This document shows positions 16,875 through 26,225 of a stretch of DNA of 64,000 nt, one piece after another. Each line of letters begins with the position of its first letter. Within the stretch, counting starts at the first letter, position 1. Both the position numbers and the translations under genes were made by a program. The stretch is from an uncultured Aquimarina sp. (lineage in GTDB: Bacteria; Bacteroidota; Bacteroidia; Flavobacteriales; Flavobacteriaceae): NCBI GenBank assembly GCA_947496705.1, contig CANMDW010000002.1:62001-126000 (forward strand), given 5' to 3'. The notes beneath the pieces were generated by a model. That model saw only the letters and a list, made by a program, of their open reading frames with translations. It did not search any database and had not been told where the DNA came from.

Positions 16875-19800
16875 ATGAAAAAACTCATACTTCTATCATT
16901 CTTGATATTAGGAGGATTCACAATTAATGCTCAGGTAACTACTTCCAACATTTCTGGAGTAGTATATGACAATAACAACCAGTTACTTCCCGGTGCAAAT
17001 ATTACCGCTGTACATGGACCAACAGGAACAAGTTATGGTGGGGTAACTAATTTTGATGGCCGTTTTAATTTAATCAACCTCAGAGTTGGAGGACCTTACA
17101 GAGTAACCATAAGCTATGTAGGGTTTAAAAAACAACTTATTGATGATGTTTTTCTTCAATTAGGACAAACCTTTAATTTGGATGTGGTAATGATTGAAGA
17201 TGACAATCAATTAGAAGAAGTAGTAATTACCTCAAATAAAAGTTCGACTTTTGGAAGTGAACGCACTGGTGCTGAAACCAATGTAGGAAGAAGAGAATTA
17301 AGAGCCTTACCAACAATCTCGCGTTCTGCGGCAGATTTTACACGGCTGGAGCCCACAGCAAGCGGTAATTCTTTTGGAGGTAGAAATGATCAATTTAATA
17401 ATTTTAGTCTGGATGGGTCTATTTTTAATAATCCATTTGGATTGGATGCAGCCACCCCCGGTGGACAAACAGATGCACAACCCATTTCTTTGGATGCCAT
17501 AGACCAGATTCAAGTGTCTACGGCCCCTTATGATGTTACGCAATCTGGTTTTACAGGAGCTGCGGTCAATGCAGTTACCAAGAGTGGTACGAATGAGTTT
17601 AAAGGTACTGTGTATTCCTTTTACCGGGATGAGAATTTAACAGGTAGTAAAGTAAAAGGCGATGATATTTTTGTTCCGGATTTAGAACAAATACAATCCG
17701 GGTTTAGTATCGGGGGACCAATTATCAAAAATAAGCTGTTCTTTTTTGCAAACTTTGAGCTAGACCAAAGAACCGATCTGGGATTTCCCTGGGTGGCTAA
17801 TAATGGAGATGGTGTGCAGGGAATTAATGAATCAAGAGTGCTGGAAAGTGATCTTCTGCAAGTACAAAGCGCTCTTAGGTCTCTAGGATATGAACCTGGT
17901 GCATATCAGGGATATTTGCATGAATCTAATTCTGTGAAAGGAATATTCAAATTAGATTGGAATATCAATAATAACCACCGCCTGGCTTTTATTTATAACT
18001 TCCTGGATGCATCAAAAGAAAAGCCTGCACATCCTACAGCTTTAGGAATTAGAGGTCCCAATGCTTCTGTAATACAATTTGAAAATTCGGGATATGAAAT
18101 CACTAACAAAATAAATTCATTTCTGCTGGAAGTAAATTCTACTTTTGGTGACAAAGCCGCCAATAAATTTCAGGTGGGGTATACATTCTTTGATGATTTT
18201 AGAAATCCATTCTCTACTCCTGCACCAAGTATTACGATACAGGATGGGGCGGGAAGTAACTACATTATTGCAGGGCATGAGCCGTTTTCTATCAATAATG
18301 AATTAGAGCAAAGAATCATACAAGCGACCAATAATTTTAACTATTTTATTGGTAGCCATACCTTAACTGCCGGAGCTTCTTTTGAAATGTTTAAGTTTGA
18401 CAACTCCTTTAATCTTGCTGGTTATGGAGGGAGAGGAGTGTTTTTTCCAACAGCAGGAAATGTAACAGATTTTGTAAATGAAGTAAATGATCCTGCAGGG
18501 CCAATAAGAGCAGATTTTCAATTGGCACAGGATATTTTTGATTCCAGAAATGCAGCAGGAACTGGTACGGTAGGAGGATGGAACCTAACAAAGCTTAACG
18601 TAGGTCAGCTTGCTTTTTATGTGCAAGATGAATGGAATATAAAAGATAATTTTAAACTTACTTATGGACTGCGTATCGACAAACCTTTATATTTTGATAC
18701 TTCAGATTTAATCCAGGAATATATTGATATACAGCAAGCAGGTAATCCTTTTTATACGTATGACCCAACCGTAGATTATTTTGATCCGGATACCGGAGAA
18801 GCGGTGAATTTTGATTCTACAGAATTACCAACCGACGAAATTCTTTGGTCCCCGAGAGTAGGGTTTAACTGGGATGTGTTTAATGATGATACTTTTCAGG
18901 TGAGAGGAGGTACAGGTGTTTTTACAGGGCGTCTGCCATTTGTGTGGATCGGTAACCAGATCTCGGGAACAGATCTCGGATTCTTCCAGGTGGTAGATCC
19001 GGATTATAAGTTTCCGCAGGTATGGAGATCAAGTTTGGGTGTAGATAAGAGATTTGAGAATGGCATTATTGCGACTGTTGATCTATCATATACAAAAGAT
19101 ATTAATGCAACACATGTTCAGAATTGGGGGTTAAGAGAACCTACAGCTACCTTACAGGGAGTAGACAATAGACCAATTTATGACGATGCAGATAAAGGAA
19201 CCAACAGTGCTTATGTGCTTACCAATTCTGATAAAGGAAGGGTCTACAATGCAACATTCAAACTTCAAAAAAACTTTACCAACGGACTGTATGCAAGCCT
19301 GGCATATAATTATTTGAATTCTAAAGATGTAAATTCTATTGAAGCTGAAATCACTGGTGACGCTTTTAATTTTAATCCGGCTCGTGGAAATTTAAATAAT
19401 GATGCATTGTCGTTTTCTCGATATGGCGATACCCATAGAATTATAGGTATTGCTACCAAAAACTGGACATATGGTAAGAATAAACAATGGGGTACTACGG
19501 TGTCAGGGTTTTTGGAATACGCACAGGGAGGCCGTTTTTCTTATACCTACGCCGGAGATATTAATCGAGATGGAATTCCATCAATTTTTTCTTCAAGCGT
19601 GAATGATTTATTGTATATACCAACGAGTAGCGAGATCCAACAAATGAATTTTAGCGGAGATGCTACTGCGCAAAATGAACAGCGGGCAGCTTTTGAAGCC
19701 TATATCCAGCAAGATGACTATCTAAGTGATAATAGAGGAAGTTATGCAGAACGATATGGAGCATTGGCACCATGGAGAAGCCGTTTGGATATAAAGATAC

Positions 19801-20069
19801 TTCAGGATTTTAATTTCAAGTTGTCTAATGGTAAAACAAATGCGATTCAATTAAGTATCGATATATTAAACTTTGGAAATTTATTAAGTTCAGACTGGGG
19901 AGTTGTTCAGCAACCAACAAATGTACAACCTATTGGTGTTTCTGTCGATCCGGTTTCCAACGAACCAACATATACTTTTAATACCAACCTGAATGATACG
20001 TTTGTAAACGATTCTAGTCTGCAATCAAGATGGCAGATGCAATTTGGATTAAGATATATCTTTAATTAA
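16875..20069 (+). CDS. Oar-like TonB-dependent outer-membrane receptor
   Basis: 1064 residues. A signal peptide (MKKLILLSFLILGGFTINAQ) is followed by a carboxypeptidase-like regulatory domain (about 22-108; ISGVVYDNNNQLLPGANI), a plug domain (about 125-235; LDAIDQIQVSTAPYDVTQSG) and a beta-barrel ending in the aromatic strand WQMQFGLRYIFN. This architecture matches Oar/OmpA-related TonB receptors rather than SusC, and no SusD-type lipoprotein gene follows. These receptors are thought to take up or expose peptides or to act in adhesion; the substrate is unknown. It stands alone between the ribosomal protein operon and a convergent M20 peptidase gene. Confidence 0.88.
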   Translation: MKKLILLSFLILGGFTINAQVTTSNISGVVYDNNNQLLPGANITAVHGPTGTSYGGVTNFDGRFNLINLRVGGPYRVTISYVGFKKQLIDDVFLQLGQTFNLDVVMIEDDNQLEEVVITSNKSSTFGSERTGAETNVGRRELRALPTISRSAADFTRLEPTASGNSFGGRNDQFNNFSLDGSIFNNPFGLDAATPGGQTDAQPISLDAIDQIQVSTAPYDVTQSGFTGAAVNAVTKSGTNEFKGTVYSFYRDENLTGSKVKGDDIFVPDLEQIQSGFSIGGPIIKNKLFFFANFELDQRTDLGFPWVANNGDGVQGINESRVLESDLLQVQSALRSLGYEPGAYQGYLHESNSVKGIFKLDWNINNNHRLAFIYNFLDASKEKPAHPTALGIRGPNASVIQFENSGYEITNKINSFLLEVNSTFGDKAANKFQVGYTFFDDFRNPFSTPAPSITIQDGAGSNYIIAGHEPFSINNELEQRIIQATNNFNYFIGSHTLTAGASFEMFKFDNSFNLAGYGGRGVFFPTAGNVTDFVNEVNDPAGPIRADFQLAQDIFDSRNAAGTGTVGGWNLTKLNVGQLAFYVQDEWNIKDNFKLTYGLRIDKPLYFDTSDLIQEYIDIQQAGNPFYTYDPTVDYFDPDTGEAVNFDSTELPTDEILWSPRVGFNWDVFNDDTFQVRGGTGVFTGRLPFVWIGNQISGTDLGFFQVVDPDYKFPQVWRSSLGVDKRFENGIIATVDLSYTKDINATHVQNWGLREPTATLQGVDNRPIYDDADKGTNSAYVLTNSDKGRVYNATFKLQKNFTNGLYASLAYNYLNSKDVNSIEAEITGDAFNFNPARGNLNNDALSFSRYGDTHRIIGIATKNWTYGKNKQWGTTVSGFLEYAQGGRFSYTYAGDINRDGIPSIFSSSVNDLLYIPTSSEIQQMNFSGDATAQNEQRAAFEAYIQQDDYLSDNRGSYAERYGALAPWRSRLDIKILQDFNFKLSNGKTNAIQLSIDILNFGNLLSSDWGVVQQPTNVQPIGVSVDPVSNEPTYTFNTNLNDTFVNDSSLQSRWQMQFGLRYIFN

Positions 20070-20122
20070 AAAAGAGATTAGGCTAATTCGTGTGATATGA
20101 ATTTTGTTTTATATGATTTTGT

Positions 20123-21427
20123 TTATTGATGTATTAATCTGTAAATCAATATTGCTGTGCGCTTAGTTAAGGCCTCAAAAGTGGTTAAATCCAGGGTTTC
20201 GTTTGGCGTATGTGCCCCTCGACCCATAGTGCCAAGCCCGTCCAGACAATCTACATAATCTGCAACAAAAGAAGTGTCTGCAGCGCCTCTTTTTCCCGGG
20301 TCATAAGCGGCTACCTGGCCCTGGTTAAGATCAATGCTTACCTCATTTAATATTTTTAATAGGTTTAGATTGCCTTCTGTTGGTCTCATAGCCGGATAGC
20401 TATCCTTAAAACTTATTTTGGCACTGGTGTGTGGTAGATTTTTTGCTACAATCTCACGCATCCTGGCTTTGGTTTTCTCTTTTTGCTCTTCAGAAATAAA
20501 GCGTAGCCCACCTTTCACCATCACAGTTTGAGGAACTACATTGCTTTTTCCAAAAGCTTCTCCCTTATTCAAACTTTCGTCAAATTTTACTTCGGTTCCT
20601 CCTAAAATCACTCCGGGATTGAAGGTTAAAAACTCTTCTCCCTTCACATCGGTATAGAAAGCATTTAGAATTCGTGAAGCTTCAAAAATCGCTCCGGCAC
20701 CAACACGTTCACTAAATACTCCTGATGAGTGTGCTCTCTTACCTTTTACTTCCAGTAACCAACCCGAAGAACCTCTGCGGGCAACGGTTGCATAGTTAAA
20801 TCCGGTAGACGTTTCAAATCCTAGTGCAATGTCACTCTTTTTGGCTGCATCAATTAAATCTTTCCGGCTTATTTCCAGCGGTTTTCCAGTACTTTCTTCA
20901 TCACCGGTAAAGGCAATTGTGATTTGCGCATTTTTCAGTAATTTGTTTTCGTGTAACGCTTTTAAGGCATATAAGACAATAACATCACCACCTTTCATAT
21001 CATTGGTACCAGGACCATAAGCAATATCGCCTTCTTTTTTAAATTCCTGAAACGGACTATCTTTTTCAAATACCGTATCCAGATGCCCTATAAGTAGTAT
21101 CTTTTTTCCTTTAGTACCCGAAGTTTCTGCAAACAAATGTCCCGATCGGTTTACCTCTGCTGGCATATCAATCCAGCGAGTATCAAAATCAATCGCATCA
21201 AATTGTTCTTTAAAAACCATACCTACTTCTTTAACACCAGGGTGATTCATAGTACCACTATTGATATTCACTACTTTTTCTAAAAACTGAAGAGCAGATT
21301 CATGGTTCACTTCTATTGTCTTTATGATTTTCTTCTCTGTCTTAGATAACTTTTGAGCATGTATTGATGTACTTATCGAAAGAAACAGTAGAGAGGTAAG
21401 GGTGAGTGCTTGTAAAAGTGTATTCAT
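20123..21427 (-). CDS. secreted M20-family metallopeptidase (glutamate carboxypeptidase-like)
   Basis: 434 residues from the ATG at 21427, which starts the signal peptide MNTLLQALTLTSLLFLSIS; a longer frame to 21613 adds only sequence without family character. Zinc ligands and catalytic residues are visible: IGHLDTVF (His, Asp), GPGTNDMKGGD (bridging Asp), FTGDEESTG (catalytic Glu and Glu ligand), ALGFETSTG and the C-terminal MGRGAHTPNE (His). The inserted dimerisation domain spans about residues 215-330. The family removes C-terminal Glu or other residues from peptides and folates. It is likely periplasmic; substrate not determinable. Confidence 0.88.
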   Translation of the reverse strand: MNTLLQALTLTSLLFLSISTSIHAQKLSKTEKKIIKTIEVNHESALQFLEKVVNINSGTMNHPGVKEVGMVFKEQFDAIDFDTRWIDMPAEVNRSGHLFAETSGTKGKKILLIGHLDTVFEKDSPFQEFKKEGDIAYGPGTNDMKGGDVIVLYALKALHENKLLKNAQITIAFTGDEESTGKPLEISRKDLIDAAKKSDIALGFETSTGFNYATVARRGSSGWLLEVKGKRAHSSGVFSERVGAGAIFEASRILNAFYTDVKGEEFLTFNPGVILGGTEVKFDESLNKGEAFGKSNVVPQTVMVKGGLRFISEEQKEKTKARMREIVAKNLPHTSAKISFKDSYPAMRPTEGNLNLLKILNEVSIDLNQGQVAAYDPGKRGAADTSFVADYVDCLDGLGTMGRGAHTPNETLDLTTFEALTKRTAILIYRLIHQ

Positions 21428-21787
21428 TTTTATGTGTGTTATGTAGTGTCTGGTTGGAAATAGGCAGTTCATAGCGATATATTTCCAACCAGGTACTATG
21501 TTTATGTTAAAAGGATAAATATAATGACTTACAGGACATCGACTCGCCGTTTTTATGTTAAAGGTCATTAACATCCTAAAGTTTATTAAAAAAACCATAT
21601 TATAAGACCCCAAAGGATTTTAAAACCTTTGAGGTCTGGACTTTTCAATATGTTGATTCTTAAATTTAAGTTTAAAAACGTAACTTTTCGGCTGCTAGTG
21701 GTTAACGTTTAAGATGCCATTAGATGAAAGGATTTACTATTCCGAAATCACCTTTTTATACTTACTTTTGCAGTCAAATTTTTTAGC
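21428..21787. other. 360-bp intergenic region with a stem-loop and a -7 box
   Basis: Non-coding. An imperfect hairpin (AGACC...GGTCT ends, 21605-21637) resembles the perfect hairpin at 26003-26035. Near the right end TACTTTTG at 21763-21770 is a likely -7 element for the DUF6495 gene, but no TTG is present 19 bases upstream. Nothing else is recognised. Confidence 0.5.
21605..21637. repeat. dispersed hairpin repeat, imperfect copy
   Basis: AGACC at 21605-21609 pairs with GGTCT at 21633-21637, and CAAAGG at 21611-21616 with CCTTTG at 21626-21631, around a TTTTAAAA core. It shares outer ends and core with the copy at 26003-26035, so both belong to one intergenic repeat family. Confidence 0.55.
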
Positions 21788-22261
21788 ATGAAGTATCAGC
21801 GACTCACCAAAGAACAATTAGAAGAATTACATCTAGAATTTATCAACTTTTTGGCGACCCAATCCATCACCGCAGATGAATGGGAGGATATAAAGATAAA
21901 TAAACCGCAGGTAGCAGAAGATGAGATTGATATCTTCAGTGATTTGGTATGGGAAAAAGTCCTTACCAATGCGCAATACCTGGAACGTTTTTCTAAAGAT
22001 CAGATCCATTTGTTCGAATTACAGGAAGATCAAATGCGTCTTATTGCTGTAAAAGTAAATAATGATACTATAGATATTACAACGCAAGAGGGGTATCATT
22101 GGTTAAGAGATAATTTGCTAAACGATGAGGTGGTTTTTTATAATGCTGTAAAAGAATATAGTGATGATAAAAACCTGGATAAGTTTACGTTAATTCTGCA
22201 GGGAGCAAATATCACCAGGGGAGAATTATTTCTCTATCTTGATAAGCTTATCGAGAAATGA
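21788..22261 (+). CDS. DUF6495 family protein (flavobacterial)
   Basis: 157 residues, soluble, no signal peptide, acidic. It begins MKYQRLTKEQLEELHLEFINF and contains ITADEWEDIK and DIFSDLVWEKVL. I recognise it as the flavobacterium-restricted family labelled DUF6495; no catalytic motif is visible and no function is known. A TACTTTTG box 18 bp before the ATG implies a very short leader. Downstream lies a 41-bp tandem repeat array. Confidence 0.65.
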   Translation: MKYQRLTKEQLEELHLEFINFLATQSITADEWEDIKINKPQVAEDEIDIFSDLVWEKVLTNAQYLERFSKDQIHLFELQEDQMRLIAVKVNNDTIDITTQEGYHWLRDNLLNDEVVFYNAVKEYSDDKNLDKFTLILQGANITRGELFLYLDKLIEK

Positions 22262-22315
22262 ACGCTGTATACTAGCGGGTAAAAATAGCTAAACACAGTG
22301 CAGATAAGGTTTCTG

Positions 22316-22522
22316 GAAGTCTGGAAGTAGCGCCGGAAAACCAGAGATGTTTTTCCTTGCAGGGAATGTTGTGCTGCAAAATGAGAGACGTTTTTCCTTA
22401 CAGGGAATGTTGTGCTGCAAAATGGGAGACGTTTTTCCTTACAGGGAATATTGTGCTGCAAAATGGGAGACGTTTTTCCCCGCCTGGAATGTTATGCCGG
22501 AAAACCCGGGGCGTTTTTCCTC
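22316..22522. repeat. tandem repeat array, 41-bp period, about five units
   Basis: A TTTTTCC block recurs at 22350, 22391, 22432, 22473 and 22514, exactly 41 bp apart. The three central units are nearly identical (CAGGGAAT, TGTGCTGCAAAATG, GAGACG sub-blocks); the outer units are decayed. 41 is not a multiple of 3 and frames on both strands are broken by the pattern, so it is non-coding. It fills the gap between the converging stops of the DUF6495 and permease genes. There are no variable spacers, so it is not a CRISPR. Confidence 0.9.
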
Positions 22523-22526
22523 AACA

Positions 22527-23762
22527 TTATTCATATCGTAACGATTCGATAGGGTCTTGTTTGGCTGCTTTTATTGCAGGATAGGATCCCGAAACCACCG
22601 CGGTGAGGAACGAAGTGGTAACTGCTGCAAAAATTGCTAACCATGGGATGGTAAATTCAAAATTTGAAATACTGGCGGCGAGACTTCCCAGAAGTATTCC
22701 TAAAATAATTCCGATAAGGCCCCCAATCTGCCCTATAATTACAGTTTCTATAAAAAATTGCCCCGAAATGGTCTGTTTTTTGGCCCCCAATGCTTTTCTA
22801 ACTCCAATCTCACGTGTGCGCTCTGTAACAGAAACCAACATGATATTCATCAAGGCAATCGAGGAGCCAAAAATAGTGATGATACTAATGATCCAGGCAG
22901 CATAATATAGGTATGAGGTGATATTGGCAATACGGTTTAGCAAATCATCACTACGTTCAATACCAAAATTATTTTCTTCTACAGGATTCAGGCCTCGTAT
23001 ATTTCTAAAGGTAATAATTGCTTCGTCCTGTGCACCTTCTATAAATTGTTTGTCATCTACTTTTACGCTAATGTTATAATTTATGTTGGGAAGCGTGAAG
23101 ATAGAACGTGCCACTTGCAATGGGACCAATACCTTTAAATCCTGATTATTCCTAAAAGTCGCCCCTTTACTTTCTAAAAGGCCAATCACCTTAAATTTTA
23201 CACCTCTGATACTGATGGTTTTATCAATCGGATCACCGTTTTTAAATAAGTTCTTTTTAAAATCAGACCCTATAAGGCACACATGATTGTTGTTTTCAAT
23301 ATCAAAAAAAGTAAAGTTCCTTCCAATGTCAATCTTTGTTCCGGTATTTTCCAAATAATTTTCATTTACCCCAAGAACAGAAACTTCGGGGTCGGTCTTT
23401 TCATTTTCATATGTTACTTCGGCATTGCGTGTTCCCGTAAAATAAACCGAAGTCTTTGAAAATGGATATTGAAACTTGTCTTTAAATTGTCTTACGTTGC
23501 GGTAACTGATAATGGGATTGATTTTATCTCTTTCTCTGCTGTTTCGCGTAGTAAATTCGTAACGTTGTATGTTAAATGTATTGGCACCCATTGATGCAAA
23601 ATCACCGGTTATGGTATTCTCCAATGCCTTTAAAAATGTAAGAATCCCCACCAATGCAGTAATGCCTATGGCTATAATCAAGACAGTGAGAACGGTTCTT
23701 AATATCTGACCCTTTATGGCATCTAATGCAATGCGGATATTCTCTCCAAGTAACGAAAACAT
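22527..23762 (-). CDS. MacB/FtsX-type ABC transporter permease
   Basis: 411 residues: an N-terminal transmembrane helix (about 20-42), a large periplasmic MacB-type domain (about 45-280), then three C-terminal helices forming the FtsX domain with the conserved MLVSVTERTREIGVRKALGA near residue 305. The family couples ATP hydrolysis in the cytosol to mechanical work on lipoproteins, peptides or macrolides. No ATPase or membrane-fusion gene is next to it, so its partner must be encoded elsewhere. Its stop codon lies 5 bp from the end of the 41-bp repeat array. Confidence 0.88.
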   Translation of the reverse strand: MFSLLGENIRIALDAIKGQILRTVLTVLIIAIGITALVGILTFLKALENTITGDFASMGANTFNIQRYEFTTRNSRERDKINPIISYRNVRQFKDKFQYPFSKTSVYFTGTRNAEVTYENEKTDPEVSVLGVNENYLENTGTKIDIGRNFTFFDIENNNHVCLIGSDFKKNLFKNGDPIDKTISIRGVKFKVIGLLESKGATFRNNQDLKVLVPLQVARSIFTLPNINYNISVKVDDKQFIEGAQDEAIITFRNIRGLNPVEENNFGIERSDDLLNRIANITSYLYYAAWIISIITIFGSSIALMNIMLVSVTERTREIGVRKALGAKKQTISGQFFIETVIIGQIGGLIGIILGILLGSLAASISNFEFTIPWLAIFAAVTTSFLTAVVSGSYPAIKAAKQDPIESLRYE

Positions 23763-23949
23763 AATAGATGTATATGATGTGTGCTTAGTATTGGACTATG
23801 AAACTTGTATAAAGTTACTCAAAAAACCAGATTTTATGTGCAGTACTAGAATGTCTTTATAGTTTTTTCAGATATTTGCAGCCAATATTGGTGGATAGAA
23901 GATAGTTTACTCACTAACTTCTAACCACTAACTACTATAAACTAAAACA

Positions 23950-25320
23950 ATGGCACAAAAACCGTCGATACCAAAAGGAACACGTGATTTCTCACCAATA
24001 GAAGTGGCAAAGAGGAGTTATATCATGAATGTAATCAAAGAACAGTTTCAATTGTTTGGTTTTCATCCGATCGAAACCCCTAGTTTTGAGAATAGTGAAA
24101 CCTTGATGGGTAAGTATGGGGAAGAAGGAGACCGGTTGATTTTTAAGATATTAAACAGTGGTGATTACCTGAGTAAAATTGATGATATAGTATACGCCGC
24201 TAAGGATAGCACTAAGATGACTTCCAGAATAAGTGAGAAGGCTCTTCGCTACGACCTCACCGTGCCTTTTGCCCGGTATGTGGTACAACATCAAAATGAG
24301 ATTGATTTCCCGTTCAAAAGATATCAGATCCAGCCTGTTTGGCGGGCAGATCGGCCACAGAAGGGGCGGTTCAGAGAATTTTATCAATGCGATGCCGACG
24401 TTGTGGGTAGTGCGTCGTTATGGCAGGAAGTCGATTTTATTCAATTATATGATAGGGTTTTTACGAACCTTCATCTTAATGGGGTTACTATCAAAATTAA
24501 TAACCGAAAAATATTGTCTGGTATTGCTGAAGTTATAGGAGCAAGTGAGAAGCTGATCGATTTTACGGTAGCCTTAGATAAGCTGGATAAAATAGGAGAA
24601 GAGGGTGTGAAGAAAGAAATGAGGAATAAAGGAATTTCTGAAGATGCTATAGAGAAAGTAAAACCGCTTTTTAGTTTTACAGGTACTACCTCTGAGAAGA
24701 TTAGCAAATTAAGAACAATGCTAGCCACTTCTCAACAAGGAATGCAAGGAGTAGAAGAGGTAGCGTTTATCGTTAATGCCATTAAGGAAATTCCTTTGGA
24801 AACGGCAAACTTGGATCTGGATGTTACTTTGGCAAGGGGTTTACATTACTATACAGGAGCTATTTTTGAAGTATCTCCCCCAGATACCGTAAAAATGGGA
24901 TCCATAGGCGGAGGTGGAAGATATGATGACCTTACCGGAATTTTTGGACTAAAAGATATAAGCGGTGTAGGGATATCCTTTGGATTAGATAGGATTTATT
25001 TGGTATTAGAAGAGTTGGCATTGTTTCCTGAGACCGTATCACCCATAACTAAGGCATTATTTATCAATTTTGGTGAAACCGAAGCGCTGTATTGTTTAAA
25101 AGCAGTAAATAAACTTAGAAATGAAGGGGTAATAGCAGAGTTGTATCCCGATAGTGCTAAGATGAAAAAGCAAATGGGATATGCGAATAAGAGAAAAATT
25201 CCGTTTGTAATATTAGCAGGTACTTCAGAATTGGATAACAATACGTTTACCGTAAAAAACATGCAATCTGGAACCCAGGAGGAAGTAAATTTTAAAGAAT
25301 TAAAAGTGCTTTTACAATAA
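23950..25320 (+). CDS. hisS: histidyl-tRNA synthetase
   Basis: 456 residues, class II synthetase. Motif 1 region (IPKGTRDFSPIE ... IETPSFENSE), motif 2 (QPVWRADRPQKGRFREFYQC), the His-specific ARGLHYYTGAIFEV near residue 296, motif 3 (GVGISFGLDRIYLVL) and a C-terminal anticodon-binding domain are all present. It charges tRNA-His in the cytosol. The start has the common MAQKPSIPKGTRDF form. Confidence 0.96.
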   Translation: MAQKPSIPKGTRDFSPIEVAKRSYIMNVIKEQFQLFGFHPIETPSFENSETLMGKYGEEGDRLIFKILNSGDYLSKIDDIVYAAKDSTKMTSRISEKALRYDLTVPFARYVVQHQNEIDFPFKRYQIQPVWRADRPQKGRFREFYQCDADVVGSASLWQEVDFIQLYDRVFTNLHLNGVTIKINNRKILSGIAEVIGASEKLIDFTVALDKLDKIGEEGVKKEMRNKGISEDAIEKVKPLFSFTGTTSEKISKLRTMLATSQQGMQGVEEVAFIVNAIKEIPLETANLDLDVTLARGLHYYTGAIFEVSPPDTVKMGSIGGGGRYDDLTGIFGLKDISGVGISFGLDRIYLVLEELALFPETVSPITKALFINFGETEALYCLKAVNKLRNEGVIAELYPDSAKMKKQMGYANKRKIPFVILAGTSELDNNTFTVKNMQSGTQEEVNFKELKVLLQ

Positions 25321-25415
25321 AAAATGTTAAATTAATAGACCTGAAATACATTGTAATAAGCTTATAATGAGTTTAATAATTGCTTTTTAACCAGATGTTT
25401 TTAAAACCTAAACAG

Positions 25416-25892
25416 ATGAGAACTATTCTAATCACGTTTCTTTGTATAGCATTGGGATCTATTATTTCTTGTAAAAAAGACCCTAAATCAGATAAATTAG
25501 AACCAGTAGAGGTGGCAAAGGATTCTACAGAGGTCGTTGAAGAAGTTGTAGAAGAAAAAAAACCGATTACAAAAAAGAAAACAACTACCAAGAAAAAGAA
25601 AAAAAGCACCACAGTTGATGGAGCGATGCGTATACCGGGAACTTCTGAAAGTACAAACAACTCATATGTAAAAAAGTATATAAGAGATTATGAGAAATAC
25701 ATAGCAAATTATAAAAAAGCTGTAGATGCACAGGATATGGACTCTTTTCTTAAGCTAAGTAGTGCAAGCAGCGATCTTTCCAGGCAGTATAACCGTCTTA
25801 TGAGTATTCTTCCCGGAGAAGAAATAGAAAAGTTAAGTAACTATATGCAAGTAAAATCAAGACAACTGGCAGAATTATCTGCTAAGATGTAG
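25416..25892 (+). CDS. small lipoprotein of unknown function
   Basis: 158 residues from the ATG at 25416, chosen because it begins a lipoprotein signal peptide MRTILITFLCIALGSIISC; the open frame extends to 25380 without family support. A Val/Glu-rich stretch and a Lys/Thr-rich basic linker (about 47-68) are followed by a helical, Tyr-rich C-terminal region (about 80-158; YVKKYIRDYEKYIANYKKA). The strongly basic linker after an acidic one suggests a flexible tether, possibly to the cell wall. I do not recognise the family. Confidence 0.6.
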   Translation: MRTILITFLCIALGSIISCKKDPKSDKLEPVEVAKDSTEVVEEVVEEKKPITKKKTTTKKKKKSTTVDGAMRIPGTSESTNNSYVKKYIRDYEKYIANYKKAVDAQDMDSFLKLSSASSDLSRQYNRLMSILPGEEIEKLSNYMQVKSRQLAELSAKM

Positions 25893-26002
25893 GAGTTATA
25901 CTCATAGATAGCTTATAATATACATTTAGTCAGAAGTATCCGGAAGTTTATTAAAAAATGAAGAGAGAACGACGTTTTAAAAATCTAAAACACTAACGAT
26001 CA

Positions 26003-26035
26003 AGACCTGACAGGTTTTTAAAACCTGTCAGGTCT
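26003..26035. repeat. dispersed hairpin repeat, perfect copy
   Basis: A 15-bp perfect stem: AGACCTGACAGGTTT at 26003-26017 pairs with AAACCTGTCAGGTCT at 26021-26035, loop of three bases. Same family as 21605-21637. Confidence 0.8.
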
Positions 26036-26161
26036 GATTTCGTGATAAAAAGATATTTTCCAAAGATCTGCCTGAACATTACTGATACATTAATGGATTA
26101 CGGAGATTTCGTCAATGTTTTAGAAAACTTTCGGATGCTAGTGACATTTAGTTATAATAAT

Positions 26162-26203
26162 AATTAACCCTGCTTATGGGGTTTACTTTAAGCAGGGTTA
26201 ATT
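26162..26203 (-). terminator. hairpin at the 3' end of the GH16 gene
   Basis: AATTAACCCTGCTTA at 26162-26176 pairs perfectly with TAAGCAGGGTTAATT at 26189-26203, loop of 12. It lies 23 bp beyond the stop of the GH16 gene. No strong U-run follows on the minus strand, so termination is probable rather than certain. Confidence 0.65.
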
Positions 26204-26225
26204 CTAATTAGGAGGAAAACTTAAT

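Larger units (their letters stand above)
25893..26225. other. 333-bp intergenic region with two strong hairpins
   Basis: Non-coding. It contains the perfect hairpin repeat at 26003-26035 and the terminator-like hairpin at 26162-26203 beyond the 3' end of the GH16 gene. The rest is AT-rich without recognised signals. Confidence 0.55.

Noticed and set aside
16875..20069. SusC-type receptor of a polysaccharide locus
   Set aside because: The domain order and the absence of a SusD gene fit Oar-like TonB receptors; it is 6 kb from the sugar genes and followed by a convergent peptidase gene.
22316..22522. CRISPR array
   Set aside because: The units abut with a strict 41-bp period and there are no variable spacers and no cas genes.
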